From positions 65,801,321 to 65,865,320 of the forward strand of contig NC_059075.1 in NCBI RefSeq assembly GCF_020497125.1: a stretch of DNA of 64,000 nt, read 5' to 3'. The stretch comes from Mauremys mutica. Lineage: Eukaryota > Chordata > Testudines > Geoemydidae. Shown piece by piece: positions 49,888 through 60,784 of the stretch (its first letter is position 1; each line of letters begins with the position of its first letter). The notes below the pieces were generated by a model. The model searched no databases, was not told the DNA's origin, and worked only from the letters and a program-made list of their open reading frames with translations. Position numbers and translations under genes: made by a program.

Positions 49888-50016
49888 GCATGGTCTCTTG
49901 GGTAGGACACTAGGCTGAGACTCAGGTTTATTCTTGACTGTCACTGACCTGTTATATAATCTTGGGCAAGTCACTTCATCTCTGCATTCCTTCTCACCTT
50001 TTATCTGTCTTGCTGT
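49888..50016 (+). mobile_element. MIR-like SINE, 5' part of an interrupted element
   Basis: gcagcatggtctcttgggta, actaggctgagactcaggtt and cttgggcaagtcacttcatc are MIR text. The element stops at about 50016 where younger DNA begins and seems to resume at about 50742 (atttaagttataaactcttt) and again after 51503 (tgtttgtacagcacctagat). Confidence 0.7.
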
Positions 50017-50741
50017 AGCAAGGAGGCGTGGCTTCCTTCAGAGAAAGACCAGGAGGGACCACAACCCATCCCTGGATGCAGGTACACCCTGAGGGGAGGA
50101 TAGGAAGTAGCCTAGGGACAGCCGACTATAGTCTGGCTGCAATGCTGCCTGCAGATTGGGCAGCATGTTGCGGCTGCAACCTCCCTGACCCCCAGTGGTG
50201 GCACACTCCACCATTGTTAGGGCCCTGGGCTAGGACCAGGTGGAGTTGTGTGGACCTGGGTCACCCTGCCACCTCGCCCCTGGGATGGCAGCCTCCCCAC
50301 CATAGGCCAGGAAGCCTGCGCTAGTCTACTGTCTGTCAGAGCTAGGATGCTAGATCCTTTATTGCTCTAACCTAGGCTACCTCCTCTAATGAGGGCTGAG
50401 CTCTTAGACTGCTTGTTGTCTTGCCCTGGCTGAGGGCCTGGGCTTACAGACTTTTGCTGTCCTGCCCTGAGCCCCTAACTGCTTGCTACCCGCCCTAACT
50501 GAGGGTCGGGGCTCATAGACCCCTTGCTGCTCTGCCATAACTGCAGGCCAGAGCCCCTAACTGTTGGTGCCTCGCCCTGCCTGAGGGCCAGGGTTCACAG
50601 AGACTCGTTATTGCTCAGCCCAGCTCAAATGGCCTGAGCTTTAAAGACAACTAATTCACCCCTAACTGACTGCCATGCTATGGGTGCGACAGTGACAAGG
50701 CGTGGTCTCCCTCAGAGGTAGACCAGAAGGGACGGCCACAC
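50017..50741. mobile_element. Unclassified insertion with direct terminal repeats and internal tandem units
   Basis: Near-identical text at both ends (aaggaggcgtggcttccttc ... accaggagggac at 50018-50058, and acaaggcgtggtctccctca ... accagaagggac at 50695-50735) gives about 45-bp direct repeats. Between 50396 and 50640 a unit of about 60-75 bp (cctgactgagggccagggct) repeats three or four times. Familiar from turtles but class unknown to me; no coding. Confidence 0.5.
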
Positions 50742-50798
50742 ACTTTTACATTTGCATATTTAAGTTATAAACTCTTTGAGATAGGGATGACTTACTAA

Positions 50799-51502
50799 GG
50801 CCTTGGCTACACTGGCACTTTATACTGCAATAAAGCCTCCCAGAGTGCTCTACCTTACTCCTCATCCACACTGGCATGGCATGTAGAACGCTCTGACTCC
50901 CTGGCTAGAGCGCTCCTGGTACTCCACCTCCACGAGAGGGATAACGGCTGTTGGGTATTGGCTGAGATGCCCCAGGGCCAGTGTGAACGAGGAGTTACAT
51001 TACAGCACTCTCACTGACCTCCGGAAACGTCTCATAATCCCCTTAAATTAAGTGGCCTCTCTTCTCTTTGTTGCGAAATTGGCTGAGGAATGCGAAAGTG
51101 CCTTTTCAGAGCTCTGTTTCAGACAGCGGCTGCTTATCTGCAACGGGGCAAAGCAAACGTTTACTGAGTGAGTGAGAGGCAGGGGGGCTAGGGGGATCTG
51201 AACTTACAAGATAGCGTGCTGACACACTCTCAGCACTCCAAAAACCCTCTCTCTCTCCCCCCACATAAAAACAACACACTCCACCCAACTCGCCTCATTT
51301 GAAAAGCATGTTGCAGCCACCTGAACGCTGAGATAGCTGCCCATAATCCACCGCTCTCAATGCCGCTGCAAATGCTGAAAATGTGGCCACGCCAGTGCAC
51401 TTGCAGCTGTCAGTGTGGAGAGACTGGAGCGCTTTCCTTAGTGCGCTCTCTGAAGGTTGGTTTAACCCAAAGCGCTCTACAGCTGCAAGTGTAGCCAAGC
51501 CC
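50799..51502. mobile_element. DNA transposon with ggccttggctacact ends
   Basis: Left ggccttggctacactggcac and right gtgtagccaagccc (inverse gggcttggctacac) are inverted repeats; tgctctaccttactcc at left corresponds to agcgctctacagctgc at right. The interior includes cagcggctgcttatctgcaa and no intact transposase. It interrupts the L2-like tail at 50742-51580. Confidence 0.7.
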
Positions 51503-51726
51503 TATGTGTTTGTACAGCACCTAGATGAATGGGTCCCCTTCAATTATGGCCTTTAGATATTACTGTACTACAAATCATAAATTATCTCCTGGATTATGTA
51601 GAAAAGGAAATTTGACTTTGGAAAACTTATTGCTAAAAATAAATTTCTTTGTGCCAAGATTTAACTTTAGTCTTTAATGGTATATTTATTATTCAATATT
51701 TAAGAAAATTTATAAATGTAACAATT

Positions 51727-52423
51727 GTGACAAAGTTCCTCCTCTACCTTGGTGGGTCTTGCGCTTATTGGCGGATTTGCTCGCCTGACAGATTTACCCT
51801 GTGGGTCAGGAAACAGCCCAGAGACCTTCCCCTCTGGTAGAAGCCACAGTCCAGGTCAATTCCTCCTGTGTTTGATCAGGAGTTGGGAGGTTTGGGGGGA
51901 ACCCGGGCCCACAGGGTAAATCTGTCAGGCGAGCATGGGGAAGTAGCCCAGGGCCCTGTGGACTGCAGCTGTTTAGAGTGCCTCCTGGTATAGTTGTACG
52001 ACAGCTACAACTCCCTGGGCTATTTCCCCATGGCCTCCTCCCAACAGCTTCTTTGTCCTCACCAACAGACCTTCCTCCTGATGTCTGATAACACTTGTAC
52101 TTCTCAGTCCTCCAGCAGTATGCTACTCACTCTCCGCTTCTTGCACGCCTCTTGCTCCCAGCTCCTCGCACGCACTCTCCCCCCTCTGGCTCCCTTTGGA
52201 TTGACTGCAGTGAGCCCTTCTATAGCATCAGAGGGGCCTTAATTAGAGTCAGGAGCTTAACAGCCTCACCTGACTCTTAGCAGGTTAATTGGAGTCAAGT
52301 GTTCTCATTAGCCTGGAGCAGCCCCTGCTCTGGTCACTCAGGGAACAGAAAACTGCTTATCCAGTGGCCAGTATATCTCCCTTCTACTACTCTGCTGTTC
52401 CCAACTGGCCTGGGTCTATCACA
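51727..52423. mobile_element. Repeat with tgtgacaaagttcc ... tctatcaca ends, carrying a 28-bp inverted repeat
   Basis: The termini are TG/CA-like, as in an LTR, but I found no convincing target duplication. Internal text (ggaaacagcccagagacctt, cctgtggactgcagctgttt) is a common turtle repeat from memory. A perfect 28-bp inverted repeat pairs 51778-51805 with 51908-51935; the second arm (acagggtaaatctgtcaggc) looks like an inverted copy of the first, spliced into an otherwise normal element. Confidence 0.6.
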
Positions 52424-53857
52424 CAAAGTATAAATTATTATTATTTTTTTGGATGCAGTAGGCAGGAGTAGGAATTGGCATTCCGGAGTTTATAACTGAG
52501 TAATAAGCTACTTACGATCTTTGCCCCAAAACAATAACAAAACCACTGACACTAGGGTGACTATTTTGAAAAATACTATGATAGCTCTTCCTGCTGTAAT
52601 TGTGGCCAGACTGAAGCTAAGCCTACTTTTAGCTGTGCTTAATTTAATTCAGCCAAAATATTTGAAATAAGTGGGACTTGTGCTAGAATTTTATGTTCTA
52701 ATCTTTTTGCCATGATTGCAGCTGGATTTTTCATTTGCTGATCCTGCCAGATACTGTTGTTGTTATGGCAACTCTAAAAGATTAAAAACAAAAGTGGGCT
52801 TTTTACAATTAGGACTCTTATCTAGCTTGTGGGTGGTCTCCTTTGTTATGACAGATGATCACATCTCAAAATAATAATAATAATCTCACAAATCACTGTA
52901 ACACAGTACCTCCTCAAAAAGATCATTTGTACATTTGATTCGTGTACTTGGTTTTCTTCTAACCAAATTTAGCACAAACCTTGAGCTGACAGTGGGCAAG
53001 TTCAGGCTATATAGGTTCCTTCTCTCATATTTAAATACTGTTTAGGAGAAATTAATACATGGTATTTGAGAGATGGGAATCAGATGCAGTGATATGACTG
53101 AAAAGAAAAGTAATAAAAATGATAGAGCTCCATTTTCCCAATCTGTTTAAGAAAAGATGAAGGAAATTGGGAATGTTCAGTTTAGCAAGAAAACCACAAG
53201 ACAAAAGTTTGTCCATGATCAAAAGCTACATTTAAAAGCTATAAAAGCAATAAAAAAGTTGACAGCCAGCCTGGAACTCAGCAAGGGTTGAGAGTGCTGT
53301 GGAATTAGCAAGCTCAGCCACTGAGGAGACAGTCTCATTCTGCAACAAGTTCCCTGACCAGTACATACACAGATTGATAGGCTCTAGTCACATGTAGCCT
53401 TGCTTGGTTGGAAGGGGAACGGAACATTTGGCATTGGGGAAAAGGATCCATAGGAATTAAAAGTTCTCTGTGAATGGGAGGAAAATTAACTAGTATTTTG
53501 ATGTATCATAAATGTACACTTGCCAGTTCAGAGATGTTTGATCTCCACAAGGTGTTTGTGGGAGTTTGAAGGATACATTGAGAGAATTATGGTTTTTACT
53601 AAACTACTGTACACATAGTAGACATTTTGTGGAGCTGAAGTGTAAATTTAGACAGTGTGCCCCCTTTTGCAACTTGTTTCAGTTGACAATATGGGATGCT
53701 GTAACCTAATTCTTTTATAAATCTTTACACAGGCCGGAATTTATTCCAATGTCAAAGTACTAAGGGGGAAAAGTTCTACATTTTTAAAACAAAATAAACT
53801 TCTTGCCCAAAGGTAGCTCTAGATGGCATTAATTCTCATTCTGTCACCTCACAATAC

Positions 53858-54132
53858 CTGCGTGGAGTGCAGTCCTCATGGGGAGGAATGATGACAACCT
53901 TCACGGTTACTGATGTTCTCAGCAGGTCAATCATTTGCTCATGGCTTAGAGTGGCTACAGCCACTTTGCAGATCTCTACTAGCCGGCTGCCCTGTAGTAA
54001 TCCTGCCTGCCAAGCATAGCCATAGGGCTCAACGTCTGCCACAATGCCTTCATAGTTCACATGGAAACCAAGCTGACCCAATCCATTCCTACGTAAAGTC
54101 ATCTCCGTGGTCTCACAGCCCTTTGTCACAAA
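53858..54132 (-). CDS. SIPA1L1: SIPA1L1 exon encoding the PDZ domain (275 bp)
   Basis: Phase-0 start with [17 protein letters not shown], 91 codons plus two bases of an Arg codon; acceptor ...attctcag, donor CGCAG/gtattg. It encodes essentially a whole PDZ domain. The carboxylate-binding loop is the LGQLGF stretch within [16 protein letters not shown], followed by the middle strands ([16 protein letters not shown]) and the alpha-B helix ([13 protein letters not shown]), then [18 protein letters not shown]. One visible difference from the remembered mammalian protein is a Leu where mammals have Arg in AGLRQGSRLVE, away from the binding groove core. The domain binds C-terminal peptides of synaptic partners in the family. 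Confidence 0.96.
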
Positions 54133-55290
54133 CTGAGAATTGAAATGAAGAGGAAAGAGTGATTAGTGTAATGAATTACATTCTGAGAGGGCTATAATTC
54201 TGAGTTTTACAGCCACAGTCCAAGATGAGGTATGGGGAGAGGGAACAGAAGTACTTTGTCCCAAGGAAAGTCCCCACTGCTATGTACGATACCAGTTCAA
54301 ACAAATCCCTTTACTCAAGCTGGATATTTAAAACAGCATCTGGTTGCACAGAATTAATTAGTGGTATTGTAGTTCTGCCTTAAAATTCCACTTATTTCAT
54401 AGGAACATTAAAGGAATGTGGCAGTACAGAACAGGTAAGTGTGGAGGACTTACACAAGCACCTGTATATTTCATCTTTCATTTAAAATTTGACATTTTTA
54501 CTAGGTCTGTGGATATTTCACAAAACTACCATTTCTCCATTTTTCAGTACAATAGTTTGATGGTGTGCAACTACCCAATTTAGTGAAACTGGAACCTTAT
54601 GAATAGAGGTTCTAAATGCTTGAACCAATGGCATGTCTCTCTCCTTTCCTCTTGTTCATTCTACAATTGCTATTTTTGACGTAGTGGAGAACACAGCTGC
54701 TACATATACTTCTTTCCTTCATGACACAGCTGGACAAATAGTGAAGATGGACAGACATTTTCTAGACAAACAATAACAATGCAATGCATTGTTTATTTTA
54801 CTTTATTACTATTATTATTTGTATTGAGATAGCATCTAGAGGCCTCAATCTAGATTGAGGCCTGATTTGCTAGGCACTGTCCAGACACATAGTAAGGCAA
54901 CTCCTACTCAAACTTCATTTGAGATGAAATGTAACATGAAATATGACAGAAAAAGGAGGAAATAAGAGAAATAGATAAGATCATTTGACTAGACAGGTAT
55001 TTACTGTACAACCTGATGGTTCCTGAAGGTACCAATTTTTTTCTCTTTTTTTAAACAACATCAGCTACTCCTGACTAATGCAAAACCACCAACAATGGCT
55101 GGCTATTTTCTGGTACATGTCAAAGTAGAGGGGTGTGTGTGTGTGGGGAGAATAGAGAGAAAGGGGCAGAGAGAGAGAAAACGGGAATTGGCCTTGTGGA
55201 ATTAACTAATTAGCAAACAACTATTGCAAGCACTGTAATTCATTTGTTACTAAAATCCAAATTTTAATTAAGAAAATTTTTTTTTCTAAC
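54133..55290 (-). other. Short intron of SIPA1L1
   Basis: 1158 bp between the PDZ exon and the linker exon. Holds an L2-like tail (54790-54905) and a GT/AG-rich stretch at 55132-55182. No exon or RNA gene seen. Confidence 0.85.
54790..54905 (+). mobile_element. L2/MIR-like 3' tail with a 24-bp palindrome
   Basis: attattatttgtattgagat, gctaggcactgtccagacac match the same ancient tail as 32756-32840. Within it 54840-54863 is a perfect 24-bp palindrome (aggcctcaatct mirrored), where other copies have the sequence cctaggagccccag. Confidence 0.6.
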
Positions 55291-55867
55291 CTCCAGCCTT
55301 TTTACGACCTCTTTGATATCATCGGAGTTGTTGATAAAGCTCTCCACAGAAACACATTCACCCCTGTCATAGAAGAGTTTGATGCTTGTGTCGGTTGAAG
55401 TCCACCCTATCACATCTCTGCAGGAACAATTGAACACCACACTCTTTGTATCCTGCTCAATGAGAACTACAAACTCATTAGATACACCCAGGAGACAGTC
55501 TATTTCCATACCCTTGCAATAGTCTTTTGCATGGACACTCCACACAATGGCACCAGAACTATGGAGCTCTGCTCCTGGATAAGGTTTGGACTTTTCCTTC
55601 TTTTTTGAGGCTAGTGAAATGAAGGGGAACTTGCCAGATGGGTCAATGGGTGTATTGGTGACATTCTTTTCTGCTAGGTCTTTCAAGTACTCTTGGCGAG
55701 TCCTGGTGGCCATGGCACGGAACTTCTCGGATTTATGAGCAGCATTCTCTGCATTAATCACTTTGGCCAGTAAGAAGTCCCTGAACACATTTGATTTAGG
55801 AAAGGTAACACCTTTTGGGATTGGTGGTCCAAACGATGGTACATCTCTGGATCTTGTCACAGCAACA
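55291..55867 (-). CDS. SIPA1L1: SIPA1L1 large exon, end of RapGAP domain and linker to PDZ (577 bp)
   Basis: One base completes the split Ser codon from the previous exon, then 192 codons run without a stop to KEVVKRLE; the donor is GAG/gttaga and exit is phase 0. The start, [19 protein letters not shown], is the typical end of the RapGAP domain, followed by a helical stretch ([20 protein letters not shown]) and a linker that contains a lysine-rich patch ([12 protein letters not shown]) before a predicted beta-rich section ending in [13 protein letters not shown]. This is the longest exon in the window and is well conserved with mammals. An in-frame ATG near its start is internal methionine-threonine context, not a start site: the frame is open upstream across the acceptor. 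Confidence 0.96.
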
Positions 55868-57170
55868 CTAGAAGAAATACAGAAATGAAGAAGCGATGTG
55901 TCAACATTTTAATTTCTCTTTAGCAGTTTATGGGATCTAGAGAACCCATAGGCATGCCCTTCTCAGGCCACCCTCTGATTTTCAAACAGACATACACTGT
56001 GGCAAAAGAAAGGGCTGCTTGATTCACCAGAGGCACAACGTATCTGCACTTAACACACAGACAATTATTTTTTTACTTGTATATACTATTGAGAAACTAG
56101 CAATCTGAGTACTTTATTTGTGGGGGAAGGAGATAGAAGTGAGAGGTAAATAATCACTCACTTCTTAATGCTCTCAATTGCCTTGCTGAAAAAGAATAAT
56201 CTAACTACTAAATGCTTTGTTGCATATAATGTGAAAATTTTGCACAATACCGCACACTGGAAACCCACACAAAACTCTGCATTTGCATGTTTACTTCAAG
56301 GACAATTACATGCAAAAACAATGATTATACTAGCTTGAGAATGTGGCCAACATAATATATTGTAGTATATGTTAATAATAACACAATTAAAATGTTAATA
56401 GCCATGTATTTTTTGGTAAATCCCATATATTCAATTTCTTGTAAATCAATGCTGCTGGGGGCATATATAAAATTGAACAGGGAAACCAAGTCATACATAA
56501 TATTCCTAAGAAAATATACTGACATTTTACCAGTTTGTCACAGTTGGTAGATTGGTTAGATAAGAACAAAAACGATCTCTGACCTGACCTCTGATCTGAA
56601 CCAGCAAAGTGTAATCAGAAAACAAATATTCAGTATGTTAAAATCTCCATTTCTGTGAAACCCAAAACAGTGAGATTGATATAACTTTTGAAAAGCCATC
56701 TTTGATCATAAAGTTCGCTTTGTAATCTCATTGTCTAGTAACTGATATTCAAATACATAAATGATCAGATCTTCCTTGGAGGGAATAACAACATATCAGA
56801 AATCACTCAGCAGGGACACTCAAATGGTGCAGTCATTGGGCTCTCAGTCATCTCCAGTGGTCCTGGAGGGTCTTTTTATTAGCAGACAGGTGGTCTATGA
56901 GTCAAGTACAATCATTGCATACAATGAAAAGCTACTAGTGACATTTTGCAGGGTTAAGTTTTCCAGCATCATGAACTGCAAGAATAAGAATTTTTACCAT
57001 AAAGTTATCAGTGCAGCTGTTTTAGAAGGTGAATGCTGATAATGGAACAAGTACTCTAATAGAGTGTTTATCCTTGAAGGGAGGGAGAAACACTGTGCAA
57101 GATGGTGCCCACGCCTGCTCCTTTCATATGATGTTCAATGTAAGACCCAGCACCATCTTATGCTGTATGA

Positions 57171-57460
57171 CAGGGATTGGCAACCTTTGGCACACGGCCC
57201 ATCATGGTAAGCCCCTGGCCGGCCGGGATGATTTGTTTACCTGCAGCGTCTTCAGGTTTGGCCGATCATGGCTCTCACTGGCCGCGGTTCGCTGCCCCAG
57301 GCCAATAGGGGCTACGTGAAGTGGCGCGGCCGAGGGATGTACTGGCCATTTCCCGCAGCCTCTATTGGCCTCAACCTGTGGATGCTGCAGGTAGACAAAC
57401 CGTCCCAACCCACCAGGGGCTTACCCTGATGGGCTGCGTGCCAAAGGTTGCTGATCCCTG
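57171..57460. mobile_element. hAT non-autonomous element
   Basis: Ends cagggattggcaacctttgg and ccaaaggttgctgatccctg are long inverted repeats that continue inward (gcacacggcccatcatggta with the inverse of taccctgatgggctgcgtgc), about 40 bp in all. Flanks ctgtatga and ctatatgg match at 6 of 8. GC-rich centre with cctctattggcctcaacc and ccccaggccaataggggc, again inverted. Confidence 0.85.
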
Positions 57461-57547
57461 CTATATGGCCTTTTGTTTCACCTAGAATTTATGAACCTAT
57501 GAAACTGTTCCAAATAATCGAATGGAGAAAAAGTCAAACTTATTCTG

Positions 57548-57842
57548 AGGCCACGTCTATACTTACCCGCCGGGTCGACGCGGCGAGTTCGACTTCTCGG
57601 AGTTCGAACTATCGCGTCTGATCTAGACGCGATAGTTCGAACTCCGGAAGCGCCGCGGTCGACTCCGGTACTCCACCGCGGCAGGAGGAGTTGCCGGAGT
57701 CGACCTTGGAGCCGCGGAGTTCGCTTCCGCGGCGTCTGGACGGTAAGTCATTCGAACTAGGGTAGTTCGAATTCAGCTACGTTATTCACGTAGCTGAATT
57801 CGCGTACCCTAGTTCGAACCAGGGGCTGTGTGTAGACCAGGA
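57548..57842. mobile_element. GC-rich multi-hairpin MITE
   Basis: Ends ggccacgtctatac and gtgtagaccaggac (inverted). Inside, a perfect 22-bp hairpin pairs 57598-57619 with 57625-57646 (loop gatct), and a second pairs about 57759-57785 with 57790-57815 around tattc (gaattcagctacgt arms). Rich in CpG and tcgaac/gttcga motifs; little CpG decay, so the copy is probably young. Non-coding. Confidence 0.8.
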
Positions 57843-58811
57843 CTGAGAGGTTTCCTATAAAAACTTTTCAGAACTGAATTGCATAAATATGGATCAAGTA
57901 TTTGTACTGGAAAACCCATCAATGAAGGATTTTAAGCCCATGGAAGGTACATGAAACACATAAAGGTCCTGATCCTGCAAGTTACAATGCATGGGAAGAC
58001 TCCTATGTCTATGTAGCGGTATCACTGAAAGCAAGTGGCTTGCTTACATTTTAATCTGCAAACTACATTTCTGTACAGAAGCCAATTGTGTAATAAAAAT
58101 ACAGTTTCAGACAGAAAATATAACTCTCAGTTTCTTCTTTCTGCAGATCTGGCCACCCTTCATCAATGGCTTCACTGAAGTGGCAGCATGAACTCAGATT
58201 CCTGAGTCTTCTCCACAAAAAGCAGCAAACCCATTATGAGTTCTCAACAAAAATCTGTATTTTTACTAGACTACAAATATTAAGAATACCATCAAATGAT
58301 ACCAAAAGTTTTCTTTCTACATATAGATTAGTTATCTAATCTTAGAAAATTTAGCATAAAATCCACTTTCAATACAAAGATTTAATGAGCACAAATACAT
58401 TAAACATTGATTGATACAGTGCTAATTCAATTAATCTGGAAGCCTCAGAAATTTTTCAAAAGGGTAACAGACTAATTTCAAAACTGCACCACAGTTTTTA
58501 GACCCTATGTTTAAAAATAGAAGGATCCCAGAACTCAGGATCTAATCAGTAATGAAAGAAATCCTTATTTTACATGTGCAAATGCACCGATTTAGGCACT
58601 ATTTTTAGCAGCTTGTTTCCTGAAAATGTCAATGTGCCCACCTGCACTCATTCTAGTTTGTGATGTTAATAATGTTCTCTAGCTTTCAACATCCGGAAAA
58701 CAGTTTCCTTAAAGGAAACAATAAAGTGTGTTCCATTTAAGAATGCAAAAACGTGCTAAACCTTGGCATATGTCAATATTTCCTTTTTGCTGTTAACCTG
58801 GTAATAGCTAC

Positions 58812-58969
58812 CTGTAACAGATGTTGTCAGTGCAGGGGTTGTGCACTCTTACAATGACAAAGACATGCTGGAAGTGAGAACGAATGTTCTTTGGGCTGAA
58901 TGGCTGTGCTCCAGTTTCCTGGAAAACAATCGTCACAATATCGTTTCCAATATGCCGTTTTCTCAGGAG
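58812..58969 (-). CDS. SIPA1L1: SIPA1L1 exon with RapGAP catalytic asparagine motif (158 bp)
   Basis: Starts in phase 0 after a polypyrimidine-rich acceptor and encodes 52 codons plus two bases of a Ser codon; the donor reads CAG/gtagct. It begins [17 protein letters not shown]. In Rap1GAP-type enzymes the Asn of the HIGND motif is the catalytic 'asparagine thumb' that replaces the arginine finger of RasGAPs, and it is intact here, so the GAP active site looks functional. The rest ([20 protein letters not shown]) is the conserved C-terminal half of the GAP fold. Turtle-specific differences from the remembered mammalian sequence are few, for example ETGAQ and CTDNIC. Confidence 0.95.
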
Positions 58970-60784
58970 CTAAAAAAAATTAAAAAGATGACGACAATGG
59001 AAATCTCAGACCATAGGTTAAAATGCACCAATCTTATCATAATTTTTTCATTTCTCCTGCAATTATATTTTTAAATGTCATTACTAATTATGGGATATTT
59101 TTGCGTAAGCCACACAGCTATTGCCATCATTTTATTCTACAAGTCAATGCAGACATTAATACACAGAATATCTGAGGACTTAAATGAGAAACTTGCCAAC
59201 ATCTGACATATTAGACAAATGCTAGCATCCTGCATTTTCTGTTTCCATAACAACAGTTTTAATTCTATTTTAAACACAATGAAAGGACTATGTATGGGGA
59301 AGATTTTAAGTGATTCTAAAATCAAATAAATTGTAATGCAAGGCATGTTATGGTTTAGTTTGTCTACTTTTTGTGTGTGTGAATTCTAACATTATGAGCT
59401 GGCAATATTTAGAAGTTGAACAACACTCAATATATAATTATTACAAATTTGAGGTAGGTTAATAGATCTTGTTTAAACTGGTTGACAGTGTACATTAATG
59501 TATTTTGCAAAGATGTTTTTCTTTTTAAACCCAATACTACAGTCTAAAAATATTTTTCTTCTGCAAAAACAACAGCAACAAAAACTTTTTATAACACACA
59601 AAAGAACACAAGATCCTAATGTAATTCTGCAATAAACACTCAAATTGGGCATAATATGATGAGAACAAAAATGCTAGTGAGCAGACAAAAATAAACAAAA
59701 GCTCATGTTAACTGTGATCTTGTAATAATATCAAAGGTTTCAGGTTTTATTTGTAAAATTAATATACCAACTTCCTAGCCACTTCTGGACTGAAAAGAAG
59801 TTGTTTCACAGTGCACAGAATGCTTTAGGAAAGGAAGAGATGATTAAATGTATTCAATTGAAAATGTATAGGTAAGGGGAATTTATGTAGGTAGAATGTG
59901 ATTATCTGAGTTTGAAATTGGCCAGGATACTTGAGTTGACATCTCTGCTCTTATAAAAGACGCCAAGGGTGCTTTAATGACTATAAGACCTTGATTTTAT
60001 GTTTCAACCAAAGGACAGAACCTCAAACAGTACAACATGTCTCCTCTTTCCCGCCCCTGCAACTACCATGACAGGCACTGATTTAATTCTGTCTTTGAGG
60101 AGAAAATGCCAACTATTGCATGGCCAAAATAGCTTTCTGCAAACACCTATATATATTTTTGTCCTTTAAGGTCTCTCTTCAGAGTACTCAACCAGCCCAT
60201 CTCTGTTTAGCTTAGCAGTGATACAAGATCTTATAAGATGTGGTTAGATGGTTAAGAGGGCAAAAAAAGTATCGTGTGACTGGGAATTCAGATTATTGCC
60301 TGTACAGATCAACACCCTTGGGTACACCAATGGACTCCATATCCAGGGGTTCTCAAGCTTTTTCTTTTTGAGCCCCCTCCTCCCCCCAACACACTATAAA
60401 CATTCAACCTGTTCGCTGAGCATCCTGTGACTGAGTTAGCCAGTTTTATTCCTGACACACATGCAATCCAATATCTTATATTTTTGCGTTGTTTAGACAC
60501 TGGAGAGTACTTTTTAACAGGCTGGATATAGTGGTTGTCAAATACCACTGCAGTTATTTACTATTTTAAGCACGAGATTATTTACAAAGTTACTCAGCTG
60601 ACCGTTGACCTAAATTTTTTCCTGTTTGTTCACTTTCTTTTAGATCACTCTGTATTCAATACTTCAACAAAGTTAAGTGCTTTCTGCCACTGCTATAGGT
60701 GTAATATTCCATTATCATTTGACAGTACAACTACTTTATAAGGTGGAGGACAGAGGAATTCTAAATAGTCAAAGTCCATCCTAC
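58970..60784 (-). other. Intron of SIPA1L1
   Basis: 1815 bp of AT-rich sequence. At 60342 the text caggggttctcaagcttttt resembles a hAT left end, but no matching right end is visible. Nothing else recognised. Confidence 0.8.

Larger units (their letters stand above)
37098..53857 (-). other. Intron of SIPA1L1 (16.8 kb), mostly insertions
   Basis: From left to right: hAT element (37780-38988), endogenous retrovirus (39414-45691), CR1 (46195-47085), small tandem repeat, DIRS copy (47440-49650), nested MIR/L2 complex (49888-51580), LTR-like element (51727-52423). Sequence from 52430 to 53857 shows no element I trust; 53110-53330 weakly resembles a CR1/L3 tail. Confidence 0.8.
55868..58811 (-). 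other. Intron of SIPA1L1 with two GC-rich foldback elements
   Basis: Elements at 57171-57460 and 57548-57842 stand out sharply from the AT-rich background. The stretches 55868-57170 and 57843-58811 show nothing else; tcctgatcctgcaagtta at 57967-57984 is the tail motif of the short foldback repeat family. Confidence 0.8.

Noticed and set aside
53110..53330. CR1/L3 tail
   Set aside because: Only one short phrase (ggaaattgggaatgttcagt) resembles it; too weak to call.
60342..60540. hAT element starting caggggttctcaag
   Set aside because: Only the left end is plausible; no inverted partner or 8-bp duplication was found.
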